Made by a program: the position numbers and the translations under genes
Origin: Pseudomonas sp. MRSN 12121
GTDB taxonomy: Bacteria; Pseudomonadota; Gammaproteobacteria; Pseudomonadales; Pseudomonadaceae
DNA: 64,000 bases
NCBI RefSeq assembly: GCF_000931465.1
Contig: NZ_CP010892.1
Span: 186,001 to 250,000 of the forward strand
Reading direction: 5' to 3'
The notes under the pieces: generated by a model
The model's database searches: none
Told to the model about the DNA's origin: nothing
Seen by the model: only the letters and a program-made list of their open reading frames with translations
In this document: positions 51,032 to 62,072 of the stretch, one piece after another
Numbering within the stretch: position 1 is the first letter of the stretch
How the letters are laid out: every line of letters starts with the position of its first letter

Positions 51032-52036
51032 TCAGCGCAACCCATCGCGAAACTGCCCCGGGGTCATCCCGGTCCAGCGCTTGAATGCGCGGCTGAAGCT
51101 GCTGGCATCGGCGAAGCCCAGCAGGTAGCTGATTTCGCTCAGGGAGCACTGCGGGTCGCGCAGGTGCAGCAACGCGAGGTTTTCCCGGCATTCGGCGAGC
51201 AGGGTGTCGAAGCGGCAACCCTCGTCCGCCAGATGACGTTGCAGGCTGCGCAGGCTCAGGTGCAGGGCCTGGGCCACGCGCTCGGCCGAGGGTTCGCCTT
51301 CCGGCAACTGGGATTCGATGACCCCGCGCACCTTGCGCTCCCACGTCAGCGGTTGCAGTTGCGCCAGGGTGCGCTTGAGCACCGCCTCGTTGTGTTCGGC
51401 CAGCTCCGGGTTGGCGTCGTCCAGGTGGCTGTCGAAATCGTGCAGGCCGAATTCCAGGCGGTCCTCGTCGGCGGCGAACACCACCGGCGCGCGAAACACC
51501 GTGTGCCAGGGCCCCGGGTCGACCGGCTCGGGGCGCCGCAGGTACACCGCCAGCGGCGCGTAGTCGCGGCCCAGGCGGTTGCGGCAGGTGCGCACATAGA
51601 TCGCGACGAAGGCGTCGATGGCCTCCAGCGCCGGCTCGGGGTTGCCGTCGGGCACTTTCAGGCGAAAGCGATAGCGGTCCTCGGTACGGGTCAGTTCCAG
51701 CTCCAGGGCGTCGCTGACCACTTGGTGGTAACGCACGATGCGCTCGAACACTTCCCGCAGGCTGCCGCTGGCCACCAGCGCATAGCCCAGGGCATGGAAA
51801 GTGGTCGGGCTGACGAAGCGCGAAACCCGCAGGCCGATAGCCGGGTCGCCGCTGGCCTGTACCGCCAGGTGCCACAGGCGGGTGGTGCCCGACAACGGGT
51901 AGCGGGCGTTGGGGTCGTCCATCAGCTGCGGGTCGAGCCCGGCCTGGTGGCACAGGGCGCTGCTGTCCAGGCCCAGGGCATCGAGCTGCTTGCGCAAGGC
52001 GCGGGTCCAGCTGGCGAGGGAAGTGGGTTCGGTCAT
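51032..52036 (-). CDS. AraC-family transcription regulator (OruR/ArgR-like)
   Basis: A 334-residue regulator with an Arabinose_bd-like N-terminal domain (SGTTRLWHLAVQASGDPAIG, FHALGYALVASGSL) and a C-terminal double HTH: SAERVAQALHLSLRSLQRHL and a second unit with LSEISYLLGFADASSFSRAF and KRWTGMTPGQFR. It is divergent, with about 100 bases between, from the desaturase gene at 52137, so it probably controls that gene; such pairs with membrane desaturases/alkane hydroxylase-like genes are common in Pseudomonas. Confidence 0.92.
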   Translation of the reverse strand: MTEPTSLASWTRALRKQLDALGLDSSALCHQAGLDPQLMDDPNARYPLSGTTRLWHLAVQASGDPAIGLRVSRFVSPTTFHALGYALVASGSLREVFERIVRYHQVVSDALELELTRTEDRYRFRLKVPDGNPEPALEAIDAFVAIYVRTCRNRLGRDYAPLAVYLRRPEPVDPGPWHTVFRAPVVFAADEDRLEFGLHDFDSHLDDANPELAEHNEAVLKRTLAQLQPLTWERKVRGVIESQLPEGEPSAERVAQALHLSLRSLQRHLADEGCRFDTLLAECRENLALLHLRDPQCSLSEISYLLGFADASSFSRAFKRWTGMTPGQFRDGLR

Positions 52037-52136
52037 GGCGGTTGGCGCGTCCGGTCAACAGGTTGGCGTCCGCGGCTAGCGCCCGGCGCGCGGGCGCAGG
52101 GCAGGATGCGAACATCAATAACCAGAGGATGGAAGC

Positions 52137-53210
52137 ATGCACGGTACTTCTGCAAGTCCCGACCGGCTGAATGCACAGCAACGATCGGCGCATATTCGTG
52201 AGGTGGTGCTGGCCCGGGGCGTCGAGTTGCGCGAGCGCTACCCCGTGCTCAAGCACCAGGACGCGCTGGGCGCCGGCATCCTGGCCTTCGCCCTGGCCGG
52301 GATGCTGGGCTCGGCGGCGCTCTATCTGGGCGGTTACCTGGCCTGGTGGGCGTGCCTTTTGCTCAACGCGTTTTTCGCCTCCCTGACCCACGAGCTGGAG
52401 CACGACCTGATCCACAGCATGTACTTCCGCAAGCAGCGCATTCCCCACAACCTGATGCTGGCGCTGGTCTGGCTGGCGCGGCCGAGCACCATCAACCCGT
52501 GGATCCGCCGCCACCTGCACCTCAACCACCACAAGGTCTCGGGCAGCGAGGCCGACATGGAGGAACGCGCGATCACCAACGGCGAACCCTGGGGCCTCGC
52601 GCGGCTGCTGATGGTCGGCGATAACGTCATGTCGTCATTGATCCGCACCCTGCGGGCCAGGACCTGGGCGCACAAGCGCAGCATCCTCAAGCGCACCCTG
52701 AAGGTCTACGCGCCGCTGGCGTTGCTGCACTGGGGCGCCTGGTATGTGTTTCTCGGCTTCCACGCGGCCAATGGCATCGCCGCGTTGCTGGGCGCGCCCA
52801 TCGCCTGGTCGGCCGGCACCCTGGCGACGATGCAGGTGATCGACATCGCGGTGGTGGTGATCGTCGGCCCCAACGTGTTGCGCACCTTCTGCCTGCACTT
52901 CGTCAGCTCGAACATGCACTACTACGGCGATATCGAGCCGGGCAACGTGATCCAGCAGACCCAGGTGCTCAACCCCTGGTGGCTGTGGCCGCTGCAGGCG
53001 TTCTGCTTCAACTTCGGCAGCACCCACGGCATCCATCATTTCGTGGTCAAGGAACCCTTCTACATCCGCCAGCTGACTGCGCCGGTGGCGCACAAGGTGA
53101 TGGCCGAGATGGGCGTGCGCTTCAACGACTTCGGCACCTTCGGCCGGGCCAATCGGTTTACCCGCCAGGAGCAGGTGGCGACGCAGGTGGTGCGGGGTGT
53201 CAGGGCGTAA
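52137..53210 (+). CDS. Membrane fatty acid desaturase / hydroxylase-family protein
   Basis: A 357-residue integral membrane di-iron protein. Histidine boxes are visible: HELEHDLIHS, HLHLNHHKVSG and HGIHHFVV, fitting the FA_desaturase (PF00487) superfamily including AlkB-type hydroxylases. Four to five helices surround them. The exact substrate (fatty acid, alkane or other) cannot be told. It is divergent from the AraC regulator and followed by a REP pair. Confidence 0.85.
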   Translation: MHGTSASPDRLNAQQRSAHIREVVLARGVELRERYPVLKHQDALGAGILAFALAGMLGSAALYLGGYLAWWACLLLNAFFASLTHELEHDLIHSMYFRKQRIPHNLMLALVWLARPSTINPWIRRHLHLNHHKVSGSEADMEERAITNGEPWGLARLLMVGDNVMSSLIRTLRARTWAHKRSILKRTLKVYAPLALLHWGAWYVFLGFHAANGIAALLGAPIAWSAGTLATMQVIDIAVVVIVGPNVLRTFCLHFVSSNMHYYGDIEPGNVIQQTQVLNPWWLWPLQAFCFNFGSTHGIHHFVVKEPFYIRQLTAPVAHKVMAEMGVRFNDFGTFGRANRFTRQEQVATQVVRGVRA

Positions 53211-53231
53211 GTGCCCATCGCTGGCCCTGCC

Positions 53232-53383
53232 CTGTAGCCGCTGTCGAGCGCCAGCGAGGCTGCGATCGGCTGCGCAGCGGCCGCAAACCAGGCGACGTGG
53301 TGCGTCCGACCTGCACAACCGCCTGGCCGGCGCCCGCTTCGCGGTCGATCGCAGCCTCGCCGAGGCTCGGCAGCGGCTACAGG
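53232..53383. repeat. REP-type inverted pair, large family
   Basis: CTGTAGCCGCTGTCGAGCG..GAGGCTGCGATCGG and, inverted, TCGATCGCAGCCTCGCCGAG..CAGCGGCTACAG. It lies between convergent genes. Confidence 0.87.
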
Positions 53384-53414
53384 GATTGAGGTGTGGCAGC
53401 GGTAAAGGCCGCCA

Positions 53415-55863
<2,449 letters not shown>

Positions 55864-55867
<4 letters not shown>

Positions 55868-57459
55868 GCGTGTCTCCAGCGTGTGGCGCGAATTTCGATC
55901 TGTTGGCCAATGAGGTTGAGCAGCGCGCCGGTCAGGCCCACCAGGAGCATGCCGGCCATGATCAGGTCCATGCGCAGCAGCTGCTGGGCGCCGATCATCT
56001 GGCTGCCGATGCCGCCGTTGGACGGCATGAAGTATTCCGCGCCGATGGTCCCCAGCCAGGCGTAGATCAGGCTCAGGCGCAGCCCGGCGAAGATCCCCGG
56101 CGCGGCGCCCGGCAGCACCAGGCGGCGCAGGCGTTGCCAGAGGTCCAGGCGCAATACCTGGGCGGCTTCGTTCAATTGCGGCGACAGGTTGGCGACGCTG
56201 CGCTGGGTGGCGATGAACAGCGGGAAGAACGCGGCCAGTGCGACGAACACCGACTTCGCCAGTTCCCCGAGGCCGAACCAGGCGGTGAGCAATGGCACCC
56301 AGGCGAAAATGGCGATCTGGCGCAGCGCCGCCAGGGTCGGTCCGAAAATACGCTCGCTCAGGGACGACAGGCCCAGCAACAGGCCCAGGGCAAAACCCAG
56401 GCCGCCGCCCAGCAGCAGGCCGCCGAGGGTGCGTCGCAGGCTCAGGCCCAGGCCACCCGACAGGCTGCCGTCGAGCAGGCCGTTCCAGGTGGTGTCGAGC
56501 ACTGCCAGCGGGCTCACCAGGATGTTGGCGTCGACCCATTCCAGCTGGTTCGCCAGTTGCCACAGCGCCAGCAGCGACAGCGGCAGCAGCCACGGCTGCA
56601 GCCGTTGCCAGCCCTGGTAGCGCGGGCCGCGGCGGATCTGCGCGATGGCCGGATGCGGCCAGTGCACCAGCGCCTTGTCCAGCAGGCCGACGCCGCGATC
56701 CAGGATCACTCCCAGTACGCCGATCACCACGATGCAGACGAAGACGATGTCCAGCATGAACAGCTGGCGCGCCCAGACCATCAGGTAGCCGATGCCTTCG
56801 CTGGAAGCCAGCAGTTCCACCGCCAGCAGCGAGGTCCAGCCGGTGGCCAGGGCCAGGCGCACGCCGGCCATGAAGGCGGGCAGGGCGGCGGGTAGCACCA
56901 GGCGCCGGATCAGCAGGTGCGGCGGCAGGCGCAGCACGGCGGCGGCCTCACGCAATCCGGGCTGGGCGTCGCGTACGCCGACCAGGGTGTGCAGGGTCAC
57001 TGGCACGATGACGGCCTTGACCAGCACCACCAGCTTGAGCAGCTCGCCGATGCCGAAAAACACCATGAACAGGGGGATCCAGGCCAGGGTCGGGATTTGC
57101 GACAGGGCGGCGAACGTCGGGAACACCAGGCGCTCCAGGCGCCGGCTGGCTCCCAGGGCTGCGCCTAGCACGGCACCGGCGCCGATGCCCGCCAGCAGGC
57201 CCCAGAGCAGGCGTTGCAGGCTGATCGCCAGGTGGCTCCACAATTCGCCGCCGGCCAGTTCCAGCGCGCTGTGCCAGACCAGCGCGGGAGCCGGCAGGAT
57301 CTGTTCGCTCATCCAGCCCTGCCGGCTGGCCAGCCACCAGAGGCCGAACAGCCCCAGCGGCAATAGCCAGGGCAACAGCCGCCGGTGGATGCGCGGCCAG
57401 GACAGTGGCTTATCGGCGGGCGCGGCCAACGGCAAGCTGAGCAGGGAAACACGGGCCAT
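55864..57459 (-). CDS. atsB: Double-module ABC permease AtsB
   Basis: Inner-membrane permease of the sulfate-ester importer. At 531 residues it is about twice the usual length and has two complete permease modules. Each has an EAA loop: LREAAAVLRLPPHLLIRRLV in the first half and LNEAAQVLRLDLWQRLRRLV in the second. About twelve helices are predicted. The start at 57459 follows GGAGG by 7 bases. It is the first gene of the leftward ats unit and diverges from atsR. Confidence 0.9.
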
Positions 57460-57511
57460 GGATGACCTCCGTTGTCGGATTGGGCTGCATCTTTCTGTTT
57501 TTTTGTTTGTT

Positions 57512-57633
57512 TGTAGGAGCGAGCGGGCGGCGATCCGACTTGCCCGCGATGACGGCCTCAAGGTCACCTCAGGGTCACAACCGGCCTGCGGCCTATCGCG
57601 GGCAAGTCGGATCGCCGCCCGCTCGCTCCTACA
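57512..57633. repeat. REPIN-like inverted REP pair between atsB and atsR
   Basis: TGTAGGAGCGAGCGGGCGGCGATCCGACTTGCCCGCGAT is answered by ATCGCGGGCAAGTCGGATCGCCGCCCGCTCGCTCCTACA; the two arms are exact inverted copies over about 38 bases. It lies in the 5' leader area of atsB, an uncommon place for REPs. Confidence 0.93.
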
Positions 57634-57894
57634 AGGTTGCGTTTGGTTATATAAAAAGTTGTATCGATGCTATTGGGAGATAAGAGAAGCCATTTAAGGC
57701 CTGCGGACGCTGCTGCATCCAATGCATTTGGCGAATATTTTCGATGCTGTTCATGCATGGCCCGCGCAGAGCCGCGTCCTGGCTGATTTATTCGAACGGG
57801 TTATTAAAATGTGAATTTTTAGTATTTAAATACCGCGTCGCCTTGGGCCTACCTTCTGCTCCTCAATGCCCGTCGCAGCCAGGAGCTCCACTTT
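57634..57894. promoter_or_regulatory. Divergent atsB/atsR promoter region with TGGTTATATAAA
   Basis: About 260 bases without a gene. It holds TGGTTATATAAA at 57644-57655, the same 12 bases as 45241-45252 before oscA, and a second AT-rich block at 57795-57832 (GGTTATTAAAATGTGAATTTTTAGTATTTAAA). These suit two CysB-type promoters, one for each divergent ats transcript. Confidence 0.5.
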
Positions 57895-58917
57895 ATGAAC
57901 CTTCCTTTCAAACGCGTCTTCAGCCTGTTCGCCGCGCCGGTCCTGGCGGGGCTCCTGGGATGCCTGCCGGTGCTGGCCCAGGCGGACGAGCTCAAGCAGA
58001 TCCGCATCGCCGTACCGGACCTCAGCGCCGGGACCCAGCACAGCGGCGGCGGGATCACCGATGTACTGCGCCAGCAGCAGATCTTCGAGAAGGCCTTCGC
58101 CGACCAGGGCATCAGCATCCAGTGGAACTACTTCAAGGGGGCTGGTCCGGTGATCAACGAGGCCTTCGCCAATGACCAGGTGGACCTGGCCTACCTGGGC
58201 GACCTGGCGGCGATCATCGGCAAGTCCAACGGCCTGGACACCCGCCTGCTGAGCGCCTCCGCACGTGGGGTCAAGCAGTACCTGGGGGTGGTCCCGGGTT
58301 CGGGGATCAAGACCCTGCAGGACCTCAAGGGCAAGCGGGTCGCGGTGTTCCGTGGCACGGCCACGCAGCTGTCGCTGGACGCCGCGCTGGCCAGCCAGGG
58401 CCTGAGCGAGAAGGACCTGAAGATCATCAACCTCGATTTCAGCGCCGCGGTGGCGGCCCTGGCGGCGAAGCAGATCGACGCCACCTGGGGCGGCTCCAAC
58501 CTCAACGCCTTGCAGGCCAAGGGGCTGGCCGAGGTGCCCTTGAACACCAAGGACCTGGGCGGCGTGGGTAGCGTGCAGGCGGTACTGGTGGGCAACGGCA
58601 AGTTCGTCGATGGCCATCCCGAGGTCGTGGAGAAACTGCTCAAGGCCCAGCAGCAGGCTGTGCAGTGGCTGACCCAGGACAGCAACAAGGAGGCCTACAT
58701 CCAGCTGGTGTCGGGGCTGGCCAGCTACCCGCCGGTGGTCTTGCAGCAGGACCTCAAGGACCAGCGTTTCAGCGAGCTCTTCCCCTCCACCCTGGACCCG
58801 GTGTTCCTCGGCAAACTGCAGGACGCCGTGGACCTGGCCGCGCAGCAGCGGCTGATCCGCAAGCCGTTCAAGGTCAGCGAGTGGGTAGCGCCGCAGTTGG
58901 CTGCCGCCGGCCTCTAA
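57895..58917 (+). CDS. atsR: ABC transporter substrate-binding protein AtsR
   Basis: Periplasmic receptor of the sulfate-ester importer, 340 residues, in the SsuA/TauA/NrtA-like fold. A signal peptide is present (LAGLLGCLPVLAQADEL; cleavage near AQA). Motifs IRIAVPDLSAGTQHSGGGIT, NYFKGAGPVINEAFANDQVD and AYLGDLAAIIGKSNG fit the family. CAGGAG precedes the ATG. It is divergent from atsB rather than in line with it. P. putida AtsR is the nearest functional model. Confidence 0.88.
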   Translation: MNLPFKRVFSLFAAPVLAGLLGCLPVLAQADELKQIRIAVPDLSAGTQHSGGGITDVLRQQQIFEKAFADQGISIQWNYFKGAGPVINEAFANDQVDLAYLGDLAAIIGKSNGLDTRLLSASARGVKQYLGVVPGSGIKTLQDLKGKRVAVFRGTATQLSLDAALASQGLSEKDLKIINLDFSAAVAALAAKQIDATWGGSNLNALQAKGLAEVPLNTKDLGGVGSVQAVLVGNGKFVDGHPEVVEKLLKAQQQAVQWLTQDSNKEAYIQLVSGLASYPPVVLQQDLKDQRFSELFPSTLDPVFLGKLQDAVDLAAQQRLIRKPFKVSEWVAPQLAAAGL

Positions 58918-58931
58918 ATCCCATGGCGTTC

Positions 58932-59872
58932 CTGTAGCCGCTGCCGAGCCGCAGCGAGGCTGCGTCCGAGGACGCAGTCCTCGCCAAACCTGCCCACGCG
59001 GTTTTACGGGAGGAACGCGGTGCCTGGTTTTGCGGCCCCTGCGGGGCCGATCGCAGCCTCGCGCAGGCTCGGCAGCGGCTACGGGGTTTTGTGGGGGGGC
59101 CAGCAACTTCGAACGGCATGCCCCGCTTCTGTAGCCGCTGCCAAGCAGCAGCGAGGCTGCGTACGAGGACGCAGTCCTCGCCAAACCTGCCCACGCGGTT
59201 TTACGGGAGGAACGCGGTGCCTGGTTTTGCGGCCCCTGCGGGGCCGATCGCAGCCTCGCGCAGGCTCGGCAGCGGCTACGGGGTTTTGTGGGGGGGCCAG
59301 CAACTTCGAACGGCATGCCCTGCTTCTGTAGCCGCAGCCGAGCAGCAGCGAGGCTGCGCCCGAGGACGCAGTCCTCGCCAAACCTGGCCACGCGGTTTTT
59401 GCGGGAGGAACGCGGTGCCTGGTTTTGCGGCCCCTGCGGGGCCGATCGCAGCCTCGCAGGCTCGGCAGCGGCTACAGGGGTTTGTGGGGGCCCCAGCAAT
59501 TTCGAACGGCATGCCCTGCTTCTGTAGCCGCTGCCGAGCAGCAGCGAGGCTGCGTCCGAGGACGCAGTCCTCGCCAAACCTGCCCACGCGGTTTTGCGGG
59601 AGGAAGGCGGTGCCTGGTTTTGCGGCCCCTGCGGGGCCGATCGCAGCCTCGCAGGCTCGGCAGCGGCTACAGGGTTTTGTGGGTGCCCCAGCAACTTCGA
59701 ACGGCATGCCCTGCTTCTGTAGCCGCTGCCGAGCAGCAGCGAGGCTGCGTCCGAGGACGCAGTCCTCGCCAAACCTGCCCACGCGGTTTTGCGGGAGGAA
59801 CGCGGTGCCTGGTTTTGCGGCCCCTGCGGGGCCGATCGCAGCCTCGCGCAGCTCGGCAGCGGCTACAGGGGC
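58932..59872 (+). repeat. Five-copy tandem REP-type array, period 195-197 bp
   Basis: CTGTAGCCG (second core base set varies) starts at 58932, 59129, 59326, 59522 and 59717, giving periods of 197, 197, 196 and 195. Each unit holds an inverted REP pair around a shared middle (CCGAGGACGCAGTCCTCGCC, then GGTGCCTGGTTTTGCGGCCC), and units are joined by CAGCAACTTCGAACGGCATG. Copies differ by a few bases, for example CGCAG/CGCTG. Long open frames on both strands here are repeat artefacts. The last unit ends shortly before the LysR gene. Confidence 0.93.
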
Positions 59873-59907
59873 GGGGTGACCCGATAATCAGGTGGGTTTT
59901 TAAGGGC

Positions 59908-60828
59908 TTATACGGCAATGCTCACCTGCTGCCGATCCACCGCGACCAGCACTTCGATCATCTTGCGGGCCGCCGGGGAGAGGCGGAAGCCGGTGCGGCT
60001 GACGATGCCGCAACGGGCGTTCATGCTTTCGATGTTCTGCGGCAGGTTGCGCCAGTGCAGCAGCGCTAGGGAGCCTTGCTCGATGTCCTCGACGAAGGCT
60101 TCTTCGGTGCCCACGCCGATCGCGTTCGACTGCCGCACGATCTTCACCAGCGCCGGGAAGTGTTCGGTCTGGATGGTCGGGGAAAAGTCGATGCGGCCGC
60201 TGAGGTTGGCCAGCAATTTGCGGATACCCGGCGGAATCAGGGTGGTGGCCAGCGGGTAGTCGAACATGTCGTTGGTCGACAGGCTTTCCTTGGCCAGCAG
60301 CGGGTGCCCGGGGCGGCAGAAAAACACCCCGCGCTTGGGCGTCAGCGGTTGGGTCTGGAAGTTCGGGTCGGCCTCGAAATGGCGGATGTCGGCGATAAAG
60401 AATTCGATCTCTTCGCGGCTCAGGCTGCGGCTGAGTTTTTCCCAGTTATCCACCTCCAGGCAGATGCGCACCTTCGGATGGGCGCCGGTGAATTGCGCCA
60501 CCGCGTCGGGCACCAGTTTCACCGCTGGCGCCGGGCCGCAGCCGAAGCGCAGTTCGCCGGCATCGAGCTTGGTCATCTGGGTCACTTCGCTGCTCAGCAA
60601 GGCCGCGCCCTGCACCAGGCTCAGGGCATGTTGCAGCACCACCTGGCCTTCGGGAGTGGGGCGCAGGTCCTTGTTGCCGCGGTCCACCAGCACGCAGCCG
60701 AACTCCTGTTCCAGCCCCTGGATACTGCGGCTGAAGGCCGGCTGGGTGATACCCATGGCGTCGGCCGCGCGGACGAAACTGCGGTGTTCGTTGAGGGCGA
60801 TGAAGTAACGCAACTGGCGAAGATCCAT
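59908..60828 (-). CDS. LysR-family regulator, probable control of sulfate-ester genes
   Basis: A 306-residue LysR regulator. The winged HTH is at the N terminus (MDLRQLRYFIALNEHRSFVR, then AADAMGITQPAFSRSIQGLE), followed by a LysR substrate domain. The start MDLRQL at 60828 is the family form; an upstream ATG exists at 60843. It diverges from atsK with an AT-rich gap between, so it likely controls atsK. P. putida has a LysR regulator, SftR, for the same genes; this could be its homologue, but identity cannot be shown here. Confidence 0.88.
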   Translation of the reverse strand: MDLRQLRYFIALNEHRSFVRAADAMGITQPAFSRSIQGLEQEFGCVLVDRGNKDLRPTPEGQVVLQHALSLVQGAALLSSEVTQMTKLDAGELRFGCGPAPAVKLVPDAVAQFTGAHPKVRICLEVDNWEKLSRSLSREEIEFFIADIRHFEADPNFQTQPLTPKRGVFFCRPGHPLLAKESLSTNDMFDYPLATTLIPPGIRKLLANLSGRIDFSPTIQTEHFPALVKIVRQSNAIGVGTEEAFVEDIEQGSLALLHWRNLPQNIESMNARCGIVSRTGFRLSPAARKMIEVLVAVDRQQVSIAV

Positions 60829-61011
60829 ATGCTTTCCCGGCATCCGAAAAATAGCCCGAAGGCATTTGCGACGAGTGAGGAATGAGGTTTTAAATGCAAG
60901 CTCTTATTCCGTCAACGAAGCATGTAAATATCTATTAGATCTAAATTGAATATAGATAGAGCGTTGTTTCGCTGCCGCCCAACCGTAAGCAGTCAGACGA
61001 GGGTCTACCCG

Positions 61012-61917
61012 ATGAGCAATGCCGCACTAGCCGTTAAACCCGCTGTTCATGCGCTTGAGATTCACCCGGTGGCCGGCCGCATCGGCGCCGAGATCCGTGG
61101 CGTGCAACTTTCCGGCGCGCTGGACGCCGCCACCGTCGACGCCATCCAGCAGGCGCTGGTGGATTACAAGGTGATCTTCTTCCGCGGCCAGACCCATCTC
61201 GACGACCAGAGCCAGGAGGCCTTCGCCCACCTGCTCGGCGAGCCGGTGGCGCACCCCACCGTGCCGGTGCGCGACGGCACCCGCTACCTGCTCGAACTGG
61301 ACGGCGCCGAGGGCCAGCGCGCCAACTCCTGGCACACCGACGTGACCTTCGTCGACGCCTACCCGAAAGCCTCGATCCTGCGCTCGGTGGTGGCCCCCGC
61401 CTCCGGCGGCGACACGGTCTGGGCCAACACCGCCACCGCCTACAACGAATTGCCGGTGGAGCTGCGGGAGCTGGCGGACAAGCTCTGGGCGGTGCACAGC
61501 AACGAGTACGACTACGCCGGGGCCAAGCCGGACGTGTCGGTGGAGAAGCTGGAGCGCTACCGCAAGGTTTTCACCTCCACCGTCTACGAGACCGAGCACC
61601 CGCTGGTGCGCGTGCACCCGGTGAGCGGCGAGAAGAGCCTGGTGCTCGGGCATTTCGTCAAGCGCATCAAGGGCTATACCCAGGCCGACTCGGCGCATCT
61701 GTTCAACCTGCTGCAAAGCCATGTCACGCGCCTGGAAAACACCGTGCGCTGGCGCTGGAGCGTCGGTGACGTGGCGATCTGGGACAACCGTTCGACCCAG
61801 CATTACGCGGTCGACGACTACGGCACCCAGGACCGCATCGTGCGCCGCGTGACCCTCAAGGGCGACGTGCCGGTGGGCGTGCACGGGCAGCGCAGCCAGA
61901 CCATCAAGGGGCTGTGA
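61012..61917 (+). CDS. atsK: Alkylsulfatase AtsK, Fe(II)/2-oxoglutarate dioxygenase
   Basis: Cleaves alkyl sulfate esters oxidatively, using Fe(II), O2 and 2-oxoglutarate and freeing sulfate. The 301-residue TauD-family protein has the iron ligands in SWHTDVTF (His108 and Asp110) and TQHYAVDDYG (His264), and Arg275/Arg279 in QDRIVRRV; all fall at the same positions as in P. putida AtsK. ATG 61012 follows GAGG. It diverges from the LysR gene. AT-rich DNA upstream (60900-60960) suits a sulfur-starvation promoter. Confidence 0.93.
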   Translation: MSNAALAVKPAVHALEIHPVAGRIGAEIRGVQLSGALDAATVDAIQQALVDYKVIFFRGQTHLDDQSQEAFAHLLGEPVAHPTVPVRDGTRYLLELDGAEGQRANSWHTDVTFVDAYPKASILRSVVAPASGGDTVWANTATAYNELPVELRELADKLWAVHSNEYDYAGAKPDVSVEKLERYRKVFTSTVYETEHPLVRVHPVSGEKSLVLGHFVKRIKGYTQADSAHLFNLLQSHVTRLENTVRWRWSVGDVAIWDNRSTQHYAVDDYGTQDRIVRRVTLKGDVPVGVHGQRSQTIKGL

Positions 61918-61972
61918 CAGGGGCTTGTCGCGGGGTTGCAAGGAGGCAACCCCGTGGCACTGGCGAGATCGT

Positions 61973-62050
61973 TATCGCGGGCAAGCCTCGCTCCTACAGT
62001 TATCACTGAACTGTAGGAGCGAGCGGGCGGCGATCCGACTTGCCCGCGAT
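61973..62050. repeat. REPIN-like inverted REP pair
   Basis: TATCGCGGGCAAGCCTCGCTCCTACAG at left, CTGTAGGAGCGAGCGGGCGGCGATCCGACTTGCCCGCGAT at right. The arms differ in length because the right one carries the GGGCGGCGATCCGA insert. Confidence 0.9.
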
Positions 62051-62072
62051 GAGGTCCTCGAAACCACCGCCT

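Noticed and set aside
57826..59772. Long leftward open frame across atsR and the repeat array
   Set aside because: It is antisense to a well-supported transporter gene and otherwise made of translated REP units. High GC keeps antisense frames open throughout this window.
58932..59872. CRISPR array
   Set aside because: The repeated unit is about 196 bp and continuous, with no short repeats alternating with unique spacers, and no cas genes are near.
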